Shown here piece by piece: positions 1 to 8,526 of a stretch of DNA of 62,536 nt. Both the position numbers and the translations under genes were made by a program. Under the pieces are notes generated by a model. The model made no database searches and was not told where the DNA came from. It worked only from the letters and a program-made list of their open reading frames with translations. Origin of the DNA: Streptomyces tateyamensis. Lineage in GTDB: Bacteria > Actinomycetota > Actinomycetes > Streptomycetales > Streptomycetaceae. The stretch covers positions 4,123 through 66,658 of the forward strand of contig NZ_PYBW01000043.1 of assembly GCF_003205575.1 (NCBI RefSeq), written 5' to 3'. Within the stretch, counting starts at the first letter, position 1. Every line of letters begins with the position of its first letter.

Positions 1-53
1 TGGCGCAGCGGGGCGGGCAGGGTGCGGCCCGGGTGAGCGGTGGTGACAGGCCG

Positions 54-1004
54 TCAGCCCTGGTGCAGTGCCGCTTCGAGCTGCTCGGCCGGGACGAGGC
101 CGGGCACCGCCGGCGGGTCGGCCGGCTCCAGCAGGCGGCTCGCCGTGCCGTCCACGCCCACCGGCAGGTCGCCGTCCAGGGTGATCCGGCGCACCAGGCG
201 CGGCTGGTCGCCGTAGTCGTTGACCGCGTAGTGCTGGGTGGCCCGGTTGTCCCAGATCGCCACGTCGCCGACCTGCCAGTCCCAGCGCACCGTGTTCTCC
301 AGCCGCTCCACGTACCGCTGGAACAGCGCCAGCAGTGCCTGGCTGTCCGCGGTCGGCAGACCTGCGATCCGCTGGGCGAAGCCGCCGAGCAGCAGCGTCT
401 TCTCCCCCGTCACCGGGTGCACCCGCACCACCGGGTGCTCGGTCTTGAAGGTGGTGGAGACGAAGACCCGCCGGAACAGCTCGGCGGCTTCGGGGCTCGC
501 GTCCGGCCGAGCTGCGTAGTCGTAGTCGTTGGTGTGCACCGCGCGCAGGCTATCGGCCAGCGTCTTCAGCGGCGCCGGCAGGTCCTGGTACGCGGCGACG
601 GTGTTGGCCCACACGGTGGAACCGCCCGCCTCGGGCAGCTCCAGCGCGCGCAGGATGGACGCCTTCGGGTACGAGGGCACGAAGGTCACGTCGGTGTGCC
701 AGTTGTTGGCCCGAGCGCCCTTGGTTGCGTCCAGCTCGAAGATGTACCGGCCGTCAACGCTGGGCACCGTCGGGTGGCCGACCGGCTGGCCGAGCAGGCG
801 GGCGAACGCCTCGTGGCCGGCGTCGTCGAGGTGCTGCTGGCCGCGGAAGAAGAGCACCTTGTGCTCGTACAGCGCGGCCTCGATCGCGGCCACCGTCTCG
901 GCGGACAGGTCACCGCCCAGCGTGACGTCGTGGACGATCGCGCCGATCCGGCCGGCTGCCGGGGTCAGCCGCAGCTGGGTCAGGGCAGTGGTGGCAGTGG
1001 TCAT
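54..1004 (-). CDS. TauD/TfdA-family Fe(II)/2-oxoglutarate dioxygenase (first copy)
   Basis: A 316-residue alpha-ketoglutarate-dependent dioxygenase. The family hydroxylates the carbon next to a sulfonate or sulfate ester, which then falls apart and releases sulfite or sulfate. The metal triad is visible as H103-x-D105 (in NWHTDV) and H258 (in RATQHYA), and the oxoglutarate-binding arginine lies near R272. The ATG at 1004 was chosen because GAGGAG precedes it; an in-frame extension upstream runs into the neighbouring gene. It is the last gene of the sulfonate operon, 26 bp after the monooxygenase stop. The substrate (taurine, alkylsulfonate or alkylsulfate) cannot be read from sequence. Confidence 0.93.
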   Translation of the reverse strand: MTTATTALTQLRLTPAAGRIGAIVHDVTLGGDLSAETVAAIEAALYEHKVLFFRGQQHLDDAGHEAFARLLGQPVGHPTVPSVDGRYIFELDATKGARANNWHTDVTFVPSYPKASILRALELPEAGGSTVWANTVAAYQDLPAPLKTLADSLRAVHTNDYDYAARPDASPEAAELFRRVFVSTTFKTEHPVVRVHPVTGEKTLLLGGFAQRIAGLPTADSQALLALFQRYVERLENTVRWDWQVGDVAIWDNRATQHYAVNDYGDQPRLVRRITLDGDLPVGVDGTASRLLEPADPPAVPGLVPAEQLEAALHQG

Positions 1005-1030
1005 GATTGGCTCCTCAGCTGGCGGGTGGG

Positions 1031-2362
1031 CTACGCGGTGACGAACTGGTTGGCCGGGCGCGGCAGTCCGTAGTGCTCGCGCAGCGTGCGGCCGGTGTAC
1101 TCGGTGCGGAACAGGCCCCGCTCGCGCAGGATCGGCACCACCCGCTCGGCGAAGACCTCCAGACCGGAGGGGAGCACGGCCGGCATGATGTTGAAGCCGT
1201 CCGCCGCGCCGTGGCGGAACCACTCCTCGATGGTGTCGGCGACCTGCTCCGCCGTCCCGGCGAAGGTGCGGTGGCCGCGCCCGCCGCCGAGCCGGGCAAT
1301 CAGCTGACGAGCCGTCAACTGCTCGCGGCGGGCCAGCTCCACGATCAGCGTGTAGCGGCTCTTGGCACCCTCGATCAGCTCCTCCTCGGGCAGGTCGGCC
1401 GGCAACTGCTGGTCCAGCGGCAGCTGTTCGGGCGACAGGCCGAGCAGGCCGGCCAGCTGGCGCTGGGCAAACTCGGGGCGGATCAGCCGGTCGAGCTCGG
1501 CCTCCAGCTCCCGCGCCTCGGCCTCGGTGTCGCCGATCACGGGCACGATCCCGGGCAGGATCTTCACGTGCTCCGGGTCGCGGCCGAAGGCGGCGGCGCG
1601 CCGCTTCACATCGGCGTAGAACGCCTGGCCCTCGGCCAGCGTGAGCTGCGCGGTGAAGACCGCCTCCGCCCAGCGGGCCGCGAAGTCCTTGCCGCTCTCA
1701 CTCGACCCGGCCTGCACCAGCAGCGGGTGGCCCTGCGGCGAGCGCGGCACGTTGAGTGCGCCCTCGACCCGGAAGAACCGGCCGGCGTACTCGATCGGGT
1801 GCACCCGCTCGGCCAGCGCGTGCACGCCGCGCTCCTTGTCGGCCACCACGGCGTCGTCCTGCCAGCTGTCCCAGAGCCGGGCCGACACCTCCAGGAACTC
1901 GGCGGCACGCTCGTAGCGTTCGGCGTGGGCCGGTTGCGCCTCCAGGCCGAAGTTGCGGGCGGCGGCGTCACCGGCGGTGGTGACGATGTTCCAGCCGGCC
2001 CGGCCGCCGGACAGGTGGTCGAGCGAGTTGAACCGCCGGGCCAGGTTGTACGGGTCGTTGTAGCTGGTGGAGGCGGTGGCGATCAGGCCGATCCGGCTGG
2101 TCGCGCCGGCCAGCGCCGCCAGCAGCAGGATCGGCTCCAGCCGGCCGCTCGGCCGCTGGCCCACGTCGCCCCACAGCGCCGGGGCGTCGGCCAGGAAGAC
2201 CGAGTCGAAGGCGGCCGCCTCCGCGATCCGGGCCAGGTTCTGGTGGTACGCCAGGTCGATGTGGGCCAGCGGGTCGGACTCCGGCAGCCGCCAGGAGGCC
2301 TCGTGGTGGCCGGTGTCGAGGATGAACAGGTTGAGGTGCAGTTGGCGTTCGGCCGAGCTCAA
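1031..2362 (-). CDS. NtaA/SnaA/DszA-type FMNH2-dependent monooxygenase
   Basis: A 443-residue flavin monooxygenase of the luciferase-like fold, in the subgroup of nitrilotriacetate, pristinamycin IIA and dibenzothiophene-sulfone monooxygenases. The N-terminal strand ([18 protein letters not shown]) and the segment [17 protein letters not shown] are characteristic of that subgroup. The start codon appears to be TTG at 2362, preceded by GGAG; the conserved N-terminus begins right after it and there is no nearby ATG. It follows the flavin reductase stop by 5 bp, so the two probably form a two-component system in which the reductase supplies FMNH2. In this operon a C-S cleaving role is a reasonable inference, not shown by sequence. 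Confidence 0.92.
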   Translation of the reverse strand: MSSAERQLHLNLFILDTGHHEASWRLPESDPLAHIDLAYHQNLARIAEAAAFDSVFLADAPALWGDVGQRPSGRLEPILLLAALAGATSRIGLIATASTSYNDPYNLARRFNSLDHLSGGRAGWNIVTTAGDAAARNFGLEAQPAHAERYERAAEFLEVSARLWDSWQDDAVVADKERGVHALAERVHPIEYAGRFFRVEGALNVPRSPQGHPLLVQAGSSESGKDFAARWAEAVFTAQLTLAEGQAFYADVKRRAAAFGRDPEHVKILPGIVPVIGDTEAEARELEAELDRLIRPEFAQRQLAGLLGLSPEQLPLDQQLPADLPEEELIEGAKSRYTLIVELARREQLTARQLIARLGGGRGHRTFAGTAEQVADTIEEWFRHGAADGFNIMPAVLPSGLEVFAERVVPILRERGLFRTEYTGRTLREHYGLPRPANQFVTA

Positions 2363-2367
2363 GGTGG

Positions 2368-2922
2368 TCAGCTCCGTTCAGCTGTAGTGGTGTGGGCAGA
2401 CGGCAGCGGGTGGTAGCGGCCGTCGTGGTAGAGCAGTGGCTGCGGGGCGTGGGCCAGCGAGATCTCCTCGACCCGGGCCAGCACCAGCCGGTGGTCGCCC
2501 GCCGTCACCAACTGCTCGATCCGCACGGTGAGTCGGCCCGAGGTGCCGTCCAGCGCCGGTTCGCCGCCGGGAAGTCGGTGCCAGCTGGTGGGCGCGGCGA
2601 AGCGGTCGATGCCGCTGGTGGCGAACCGCCGGGCCAGCGGCTCCTGGTCCGCGCCGAGGAAGTTGACCACCGCCGTCGTCGCGTCCCGCAGGTGCGGCCA
2701 GCTGGAGGAGCCGGTGGCGATGCCGAAGGAGATCAGCGGCGGATCGAGCGAGAGCGAGCTGAGCGAGGTCGCGGTGAACCCGACCGGGCCGCGCCCGGCG
2801 TCGGCCGTGACCACGACCACGCCCGCCGGGTAGTGGCGGAACGCCTGCCGGAATCCCTCCCGCGAGACCCGCGAGACCAGCTCCACCTGCGGGGCCTCGG
2901 CGGCCGGCAGCAGATCGGTCAC
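2368..2922 (-). CDS. Flavin reductase-like domain protein (reductase partner)
   Basis: A 184-residue flavin reductase (HpaC/SnaC-like split-barrel family). Typical segments are FRQAFRHYPAGVVVVTA, GFTATSLSSLSLDPPLISF and YHDGRYHPL near the end. It should reduce free FMN with NAD(P)H for the adjacent monooxygenase. The GTG start at 2922 overlaps the TGA stop of the ABC ATPase gene (GTGA), indicating translational coupling; a longer in-frame reading through the ATPase gene has no family similarity. Length agrees with stand-alone reductases. Confidence 0.92.
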   Translation of the reverse strand: MTDLLPAAEAPQVELVSRVSREGFRQAFRHYPAGVVVVTADAGRGPVGFTATSLSSLSLDPPLISFGIATGSSSWPHLRDATTAVVNFLGADQEPLARRFATSGIDRFAAPTSWHRLPGGEPALDGTSGRLTVRIEQLVTAGDHRLVLARVEEISLAHAPQPLLYHDGRYHPLPSAHTTTAERS

Positions 2923-3755
2923 GACGCCTCCACCTCGGACCCGGACTCGGCGAGCACTCCGAGCGCGGCCAGCAGAGCCGCCCGCAGCGCGGCGAACTCC
3001 GGGTGGCTGCGCGGCCTTTCGGCTGGCAGCCGGACCTCGTGGGCGGGGCCGAGCCGGCCCTCGGTCAACACCACGACCCGGTCGGCCAGCAGCACCGCCT
3101 CGTCCACGTCGTGGGTGACCAGCAGCACGGCCGGCCGGTGCCGGCGGCACAGCTCACGCAGCAGGCCGTGCATCCGGATCCGGGTGAGCGCGTCCAGGGC
3201 GCCGAACGGTTCGTCCAGCAGCAGCAGTTCGGGCTCCCGCACGAGTGCCCGGGCCAGCGCGGCGCGCTGCGCCTCACCGCCCGACAGGGTGACCGGCCAG
3301 GCCTGCGCGTGCTGCGCCAGGCCGACCTCGGTCAGCGCGGCCAGGCCCTGGGCCCGGTTCTCGGAGCGCGAGCCGGGCAGGCCCAGCACCACGTTGTCCA
3401 GCACCCGCTTCCAGGGTTGCAGCCGCGGGTCCTGGAAGACCACCGAGCGGCGCTGCGGGACCAGCAACTGCCCGGTGAAGTCCGGGTCGAGGCCGGCCAT
3501 GGCGCGCAGCAGGGTGCTCTTGCCGGAGCCGCTGCGGCCCAGCAGGGCGAGGAACTCGCCGCGGCGGATCCGCAGGTCCAGGCCGCCCAGCACCTCCCGG
3601 TCGGCGAAGGAGCGGCGCAGGTCGCGGGCGAGCACCGCGGTGTCCGCGAGGCCGGCGGCAGCAGCGGGTTCGGCCGCCACGCCGGCCGTGTCGGGCTCAA
3701 CCGCTCTCGCAATGCTCGCAGTTGCCGTCGTGGTGGTCTCAGTAGCCGTAGTCAT
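2919..3755 (-). CDS. ssuB: Sulfonate/nitrate/taurine-type ABC transporter ATP-binding protein
   Basis: A 278-residue ABC ATPase of the SsuB/TauB type. Walker A is GRSGSGKST (73-81), the Q-loop is in VVFQDPRLQPW, the signature LSGGEAQ starts at 157, Walker B with DEP is at 176-183, and the switch histidine is H215. The first 40 residues are a low-complexity Thr/Ala-rich extension, so the true start could be further in. It lies 14 bp after the permease gene and is coupled to the flavin reductase. It powers import of the ligand delivered by the lipoprotein at 5722-6747. Sulfonate specificity is inferred from the TauD and monooxygenase neighbours. Confidence 0.9.
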   Translation of the reverse strand: MTTATETTTTATASIARAVEPDTAGVAAEPAAAAGLADTAVLARDLRRSFADREVLGGLDLRIRRGEFLALLGRSGSGKSTLLRAMAGLDPDFTGQLLVPQRRSVVFQDPRLQPWKRVLDNVVLGLPGSRSENRAQGLAALTEVGLAQHAQAWPVTLSGGEAQRAALARALVREPELLLLDEPFGALDALTRIRMHGLLRELCRRHRPAVLLVTHDVDEAVLLADRVVVLTEGRLGPAHEVRLPAERPRSHPEFAALRAALLAALGVLAESGSEVEAS

Positions 3756-3769
3756 GGCCTGACTTCCCC

Positions 3770-4660
3770 TCAGTTCCCGTCGAACCCGCGCCGCCAGCGG
3801 AGCAGGCGGCGCTCCAGCAGGCGGACCACGGCGTCGGCGCCCAGGCCCAGCAGTCCGTAGATCAGCAGGCCGAGCACGATGATGTCGGTGCGGTACCAGG
3901 CCTGGGCCTGGTTCATCAGGTAGCCGATGCCGCTGGTCGCGTTGAGTTGTTCGGCGATGATGATCACCAGCCAGGAGCTGGTGAGCGCGAAGCGCAGCCC
4001 GACCAGGAAGCCGGGCACCGCGCCGGGCAGCACCACGTGCCGGATCAGCCCGACCCGGCTGAGCCCCAACACCCGGGCCGACTCCACCAGCCGGCTGTCC
4101 ACGCCGCGGATGCCGGCGTACGTGTTGAGGTACACCGGGAAGACGGTGGCGAACACGACCAGCGCGACCTTGGGCTCCTCGCCGACGCCGAACCAGATGA
4201 TCACCAGCGGCAGCAGCCCGAGCACCGGCAGCGAGCGCAGCACCTGGAGGGTGGAGTCGACCAGGTCCTCGCCGAGCCGGAACAGCCCGGCGAGGACCGC
4301 CAGCAGCACGCCGAGGGACACCCCGATCACCAGGCCCTGGGCGACCCGGGCCAGCGAGGCGAGCAGGTTGCTCGCCAGCTCACCGGTCCTGGCCAACTCC
4401 CAACCAGCTGACAGTACTTGGCCCGGGGTGGCGAGGACCCGGGAGTCGATCGCGCCCAGGTTGCCGGCCAACTGCCACAGGGCCACCAGGATCAGCGGAC
4501 CGGCCAGCCGCCGCAGCGGCCGGGGCAGCGGCACCCGGGGCCGGCGCGGCCGGCTCAGTCCGGCGGCGTCGACCAGGGGGGCGCCGTCCTCGGCCGGCCG
4601 GACGGACGGTGCCGCGGGCGGCGGGGCGGACGGCGGGGCGAGCGCGGCTGCGGTCGTCAT
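3770..4660 (-). CDS. ssuC: Sulfonate-type ABC transporter permease
   Basis: A 296-residue inner-membrane permease of the SsuC/TauC (BPD_transp_1) family. After a Pro/Ala-rich cytoplasmic stretch of about 60 residues there are around six hydrophobic helices. The cytoplasmic EAA-like loop (ESARVLGLSRVGLIRHVVLPGAVPG) contacts the ATPase. The ATG at 4660 has GGAGAG just upstream. It sits between the second TauD gene and the ATPase gene, as in aliphatic sulfonate operons. Confidence 0.9.
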   Translation of the reverse strand: MTTAAALAPPSAPPPAAPSVRPAEDGAPLVDAAGLSRPRRPRVPLPRPLRRLAGPLILVALWQLAGNLGAIDSRVLATPGQVLSAGWELARTGELASNLLASLARVAQGLVIGVSLGVLLAVLAGLFRLGEDLVDSTLQVLRSLPVLGLLPLVIIWFGVGEEPKVALVVFATVFPVYLNTYAGIRGVDSRLVESARVLGLSRVGLIRHVVLPGAVPGFLVGLRFALTSSWLVIIIAEQLNATSGIGYLMNQAQAWYRTDIIVLGLLIYGLLGLGADAVVRLLERRLLRWRRGFDGN

Positions 4661-4689
4661 GGTCTCTCCTCTCTGCGGGACGGGACGGC

Positions 4690-5646
4690 TCAGACCGCGC
4701 CGGACAGACTGGCGACGCGGTCGGCGGTGAACGGACGGCCGTGCACCAGCTCGCTCTCCCGCCCGTCCGGGCCGACCGGCACCTCGCCGATCAGGGTGAC
4801 CCGGTGCAGCGTGCGGGCCACGTCCAGGTGCTCCAGGTCGCGCGGCGCCAGGTGGGCGGTGGCCCGGTTGTCCCAGAAGGCCACGTGCCCGGGCTCCCAG
4901 CGGAACCGCACGGTGTACTCGGGGCGGGTGATCTCGGCGTAGAGCAGGTCGAGCACCCGCCGGCTCTCGGCGGCCGTCAGACCGACCAGGTGGCTGGTGA
5001 AGCCGGGGTTGACGAACAGCGCCCGCTCCCCCGTCTCCGGGTGCACCCGTACCACCGGGTGCACGGCCACCAGCAGGTTGCTCTCGATCCGCTTGGCGTA
5101 CGCGCTGTCCGCCCCGAACTCCCGTGCGCCACCGTAGCGGTGCTCGGCCCGCAGGGTGTCCACGAAGGCCCGCAGCGGTGCGGACAGACCCTGGTAGGCG
5201 GCCACCAGGTTGGTCCACTGGGTGTCGCCGCCGATCTCGGGCGCCACCTCGGCGCGCAGGATCGAACCGGCCGGCGGGTTCACCGCGGCGGTCACGTCGG
5301 TGTGCCAGCCGTCGAAGTAGCTGTACTGGCGCTTGCGGTACTCCTCCCGGAACCCGGAACCGTAGCGCTCCTCGAAGCGCTGCGGGTCGATGGTGAAGAT
5401 CTGCGGGAAGTCGGCGGGCGGCGTGTCGTCGTGCGGGTGGGCGTAGGTCAGCTCGCCGAACTGGCGGGCGAAGGCGATCTGGGTCGCGTGGTCCAACTGC
5501 TGGCCGCGGAAGAACACGACCTTGTGGCGGTGCAGCGCCTGCTTGATCTGCTGCACGGACTCCGCCGGCAGCGGCTGGGACAGGTCGACGCCGTCGATGT
5601 CGGCGCCGATGTGACCGGCCACCGGGCTGACCGAGATGCTGCTCAT
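4690..5646 (-). CDS. TauD/TfdA-family Fe(II)/2-oxoglutarate dioxygenase (second copy)
   Basis: A 318-residue dioxygenase, divergent from the copy at 54-1004. The iron ligands are H115-x-D117 (DGWHTDV) and H265 (RATAHLA), and R282 is the likely oxoglutarate-binding residue. It carries an insertion of about ten residues before the first histidine (ERYGSGFREEYRKRQ) that the other copy lacks, which suggests a different substrate. AAGGAG lies just before the ATG. The 75-bp leader upstream contains three tandem repeats carrying CCTCC in the mRNA sense (see repeat entry). Confidence 0.92.
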   Translation of the reverse strand: MSSISVSPVAGHIGADIDGVDLSQPLPAESVQQIKQALHRHKVVFFRGQQLDHATQIAFARQFGELTYAHPHDDTPPADFPQIFTIDPQRFEERYGSGFREEYRKRQYSYFDGWHTDVTAAVNPPAGSILRAEVAPEIGGDTQWTNLVAAYQGLSAPLRAFVDTLRAEHRYGGAREFGADSAYAKRIESNLLVAVHPVVRVHPETGERALFVNPGFTSHLVGLTAAESRRVLDLLYAEITRPEYTVRFRWEPGHVAFWDNRATAHLAPRDLEHLDVARTLHRVTLIGEVPVGPDGRESELVHGRPFTADRVASLSGAV

Positions 5647-5665
5647 CAGGGCTTCTCCTTGTTGG

Positions 5666-5706
5666 CTTTGGAGGTCTGCTTTGGAGGTCTGCGCTTCGGA
5701 GGTCTG
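5666..5706 (-). repeat. Three tandem 13-bp repeats in the SBP-TauD intergenic leader
   Basis: CTTTGGAGGTCTG occurs at 5666-5678 and 5679-5691. A third copy, CTTCGGAGGTCTG, occurs at 5694-5706 after a 2-base gap. In the mRNA sense (minus strand) each unit reads CAGACCTCCAAAG, so it carries an anti-Shine-Dalgarno core just upstream of the AAGGAG of the TauD gene at 4690-5646. A regulatory role is inference. Confidence 0.8.
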
Positions 5707-5721
5707 CGCTTTGACTGATCG

Positions 5722-6747
5722 TCAGTTCTGTCCGGCCGCGACGGCCGGGTTGAAGTCGCGCTCGACGTCGGCGGGGAACTCACCGGAGACGTCGACCTTC
5801 TTGGGCACCTGGCCGTTGGCGAGGAACAAGTCGGCCTGCCGCTGCTGGGCGGCCACCACCTGGCCGTCCAGCGCCGCGAACCTGGTCTCCCCCGCGGCCT
5901 GCCAGATGAGCTTGCCGACCTCCGGGGACTGCTTGTTGACCTTGACGTAGTAGGCGTCGATCCAGGCGTCCGGGTGGGCCCGGTTCCAGGTGTTCGCCTT
6001 GACGATCCGGCCGACCAGGTCCAGCAGCGCCTTGCGGCGGGCCGGGTCGCCGAGCGACTTCTGTGCGGCCAGCCAGAAGGTGTAGCCGGAGGAGACCTGC
6101 TGACCGTTGATCAGCTGGACCGCGTCGGAGTGCGCCCGCTGGTAGGTGATCAGGTCCTGCGGCGAGGCGGTCGCGGCGTCCACCGTGCCGGACTCCAGCA
6201 CCCCGCCGACGTTCTGCAGCGGCACGTCCACCGGGGTGACGTCCTGCTGCTTGAGGCCGACCGTGTCCAGGGCCTGGATCAGGAAGCCCTGGTTGGCGGT
6301 GCCCTTGGAGTAGGCGACCTTGTGGCCCTTGAGGTCGGCCAGGGTGTGGATGCCGGTGCCGGCCCGCGCCACCAGGGTGTAGCCGGGGCCGACGGTGTGG
6401 CTGACCGCGACCACGTCGACGGGAACGCCCGCGGCGGCCGCGTAGATGGCCGGGGTGTCGCCCATCACGCCGAGGTCGATCGCCCCGGCGGCGAACGCCT
6501 GGTTGACCAGCGGACCGCTGTTGAACTGGTCGAAGACCAGCTTGTAGGGCAGGCCCTGGGACTGGCCGGAGGTGTCGAGCAGGGTCTGCAGGTACTTGCC
6601 CTGGTCGCCGAGGTGCAGGGTCAGCTGCCCGGAACTGCCACCGCCGGTGGCGCTGTCGGCGCTCGCGCTGGTGCCGCAGGCGGCGACCAGCGAGAGCAGC
6701 GCGACCAGGGCGAGCGGACGGGCACGGCGGACGGCACGGGGAAGCAT
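5722..6747 (-). CDS. ssuA: Sulfonate-type ABC transporter substrate-binding lipoprotein
   Basis: A 341-residue solute-binding protein of the SsuA/NMT1 family. The N-terminus is a lipoprotein signal peptide ending in the lipobox LVAAC, so the mature protein should be anchored outside the membrane by its cysteine. Family segments include GVMGDTPAIYAAAAGVPVDVVA and KVAYSKGTANQGFLIQAL. The ATG at 6747 is preceded by GGAGCG; an in-frame extension upstream has no signal-peptide character. It is the first structural gene of the transport operon. Confidence 0.92.
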   Translation of the reverse strand: MLPRAVRRARPLALVALLSLVAACGTSASADSATGGGSSGQLTLHLGDQGKYLQTLLDTSGQSQGLPYKLVFDQFNSGPLVNQAFAAGAIDLGVMGDTPAIYAAAAGVPVDVVAVSHTVGPGYTLVARAGTGIHTLADLKGHKVAYSKGTANQGFLIQALDTVGLKQQDVTPVDVPLQNVGGVLESGTVDAATASPQDLITYQRAHSDAVQLINGQQVSSGYTFWLAAQKSLGDPARRKALLDLVGRIVKANTWNRAHPDAWIDAYYVKVNKQSPEVGKLIWQAAGETRFAALDGQVVAAQQRQADLFLANGQVPKKVDVSGEFPADVERDFNPAVAAGQN

Positions 6748-7043
6748 GGGCGCTCCTAGCGAGGTGGACGCGACACGGCGGGGCACGGGGTCGGCACAGG
6801 GGTGCACCGGGCGGTGGCCGTGACGGAAGAACGGTGCGGGGTGACGGGACGACGATGGGGTCTGCCAGTCGCCGGCTGACGGAGTGCAGCTGACGGATGA
6901 CAGATGACAGATAGCGAAAAGTGTCAGCGGGAACGCTGCGCGGACCGGTCGAACACACCCCGGAACATCACGGGAGCACGCCGACAACGGCGATCACGCG
7001 GGATCAGGCAGCTCAGCAGCTGGACAGCCAGGCAGCTAACGGC
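6748..7043 (-). other. Non-coding leader of the sulfonate operon
   Basis: About 300 bp without a supported gene, between the Cys-ending leader ORF and the lipoprotein gene. It contains short direct repeats (GATGACA-type at about 6895-6912, GGCAGCT near 7008 and 7031) and is less G/C-rich than the genes. It could carry a promoter or attenuation signal; I cannot define one. Confidence 0.4.
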
Positions 7044-7139
7044 TCAACAGCCCAGGCCGGCGAAGTGGTGCAGGCGGAAGGCGTTCACGGGCTGCCGGCC
7101 GGCGGCCTCCCGGATCGTGGCCTTGCGCTGTGCGTCCAT
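7044..7139 (-). CDS. Small leader-type ORF ending in cysteine (31 aa)
   Basis: A 31-residue ORF that starts at an ATG with a strong GGGGAG site 8 bases upstream and ends ...LHHFAGLGC-stop. The final residue is a TGT cysteine codon, the rarer Cys codon in such genomes. It lies between the ROK gene and the sulfonate lipoprotein gene on the same strand, where sulfur operons of actinobacteria often have small upstream leader ORFs. A hairpin at 7151-7165 overlaps its ribosome binding site. I do not recognise the peptide; that it senses cysteine supply is inference. Confidence 0.5.
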   Translation of the reverse strand: MDAQRKATIREAAGRQPVNAFRLHHFAGLGC

Positions 7140-7150
7140 GTCTGAAGTCT

Positions 7151-7165
7151 CCCCGGTGGCCGGGG
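7151..7165 (-). promoter_or_regulatory. Hairpin overlapping the leader-ORF ribosome binding site
   Basis: CCCCGG-TGG-CCGGGG is a perfect 6-bp stem with a 3-base loop. In the minus-strand transcript its 3' arm contains the GGGG of the GGGGAG that serves the 31-aa leader ORF, so folding would hide the site. Confidence 0.45.
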
Positions 7166-7222
7166 CATCGGCAATATTTTCTGACAGCGTGGAAGTAATG
7201 GCCGCCGCCCCGCGCCCCGCGT

Positions 7223-8419
7223 TCATCGGGCGCTCCGCACGGTGCGCAGGCCCAGCGGGTCCTGATGCACGGCCGCCAGCACGGGGGCGGTGGCCGCGAC
7301 GGCCAGCGTCTCGGCACCGAACGAGCCCGCCCGGACCACGGTCTCCCCGGCCCGGGGCCCGCGCTCCGCCACGGCGGCGTGCAGCACCGGCAGCAGCTGC
7401 GGCAGGTGGACCGTCACGGCCTCGGTGAGCACCAGGGCCTGGGGGTTCATCAGGTCGAGCAGCAGGCTCACGGCCCCGGCCAGCAGGCGCAGCCGGTACC
7501 GGCACAGCTCCAACGCGCGGACGTCCCCGTCGCGGGCGGCCGCCAGCAGCAGCAGGAGGTCGGGCTCCGCGATGACGCCCTCCGCCGCCGCCCGCGCGGC
7601 GAGCGCGCGGTCGGAGACGGTGGCCTGCAGGCAGCCGGTGGCACCGCACGGGCACGGGTCGGCGGACCCCGGCACGGGCAGGTGGGCGATGCCGCCGGCG
7701 CCGTTGCGCCGTCCGCGCAGCGGGGTGGCCCCGGCGATCACGGCGGCGTCCACCACGTTGCCGGCGAACAGGTGCACCAGGTCGGTGCCGCGCGCCGCGC
7801 CGAACAGGTACTCCGCCTGGGCGAGCGCGTGCGCGTGGCCCTCCACGTGCACGGGCAGCCAGGTGGCCCGCTCCAGCTCCTGGCGCAGCGCCACCTCGTG
7901 CCAGCCGAGTGCGGCGTTCTCCACCACGGTGCCGAGCGCCGGATCCACCCAGCCGCCGGTCACCGCGCCGACGCCGAGCACCGAGCGCTCACCGGCGTGT
8001 CGGCGCAGGAAGCCGGGCAGGTGGGCGGCAACCCAGGCCGCGTCGGCGCCCTGCGGCCGGGCGATCCGCTCGTGCACCACCACGCGCCCGCGCAGGTCGG
8101 TGAGCGCGAAGGTCAGGTAGGGGGCGGCGATGTGCACCCCGGCCGCCACGTGCTGGGTGGTGTTGATCTCCAGCGGGATCCGCGGGCGGCCGGGCCGGGC
8201 GGGCTCCCGGGACTGCGCCGCCTCGCGCACCAGCCCCAGACCCACCAGGTCCGTGCTGTGCCGCGAGACGGCGGCCGGGCTGAGACCGGTGCGCCGGCTC
8301 AACTCGCCGCGCCCCACCGGTCCGTGGTCGAGCACCACGCGCAGCACCGCCGCGGCCCCGTCCGGCCGGTCGGCCGTGGTGGCCGGCGGCGCGGGGTCGG
8401 CGACCAGTGCGAGCGGCAT
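7223..8419 (-). CDS. ROK-family transcriptional regulator
   Basis: A 398-residue ROK repressor. Residues 20-65 form a winged helix-turn-helix (RGELSRRTGLSPAAVSRHSTDL), followed by the actin-like ATPase fold. The structural zinc site is intact: H246 and the cysteines of CPCGATGC (256, 258, 263). The catalytic Asp motif of sugar kinases (NDAN-like) is replaced by GHAH at about 194-197, so it should be a regulator only. It lies upstream of the leader ORF on the same strand and could control the sulfonate genes, though ROK regulators usually answer to sugars. The ATG at 8419 lacks a clear ribosome site and may be leaderless. Confidence 0.9.
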   Translation of the reverse strand: MPLALVADPAPPATTADRPDGAAAVLRVVLDHGPVGRGELSRRTGLSPAAVSRHSTDLVGLGLVREAAQSREPARPGRPRIPLEINTTQHVAAGVHIAAPYLTFALTDLRGRVVVHERIARPQGADAAWVAAHLPGFLRRHAGERSVLGVGAVTGGWVDPALGTVVENAALGWHEVALRQELERATWLPVHVEGHAHALAQAEYLFGAARGTDLVHLFAGNVVDAAVIAGATPLRGRRNGAGGIAHLPVPGSADPCPCGATGCLQATVSDRALAARAAAEGVIAEPDLLLLLAAARDGDVRALELCRYRLRLLAGAVSLLLDLMNPQALVLTEAVTVHLPQLLPVLHAAVAERGPRAGETVVRAGSFGAETLAVAATAPVLAAVHQDPLGLRTVRSAR

Positions 8420-8526
8420 GGGGGTATCGTGCCAACGCGGGCCGCCGGGTTCAATGGACGACGGTTACGGTTGCATGGCGTTCCTGCGAACCTCGCCCGG
8501 GCGGGCCGGCCTTGCTACCGTGCCCG

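Noticed and set aside
33..1073. Long plus-strand open frame over the first TauD gene
   Set aside because: Arg/Val/Gly-rich antisense shadow of the minus-strand TauD gene, which has the family motifs and a ribosome site.
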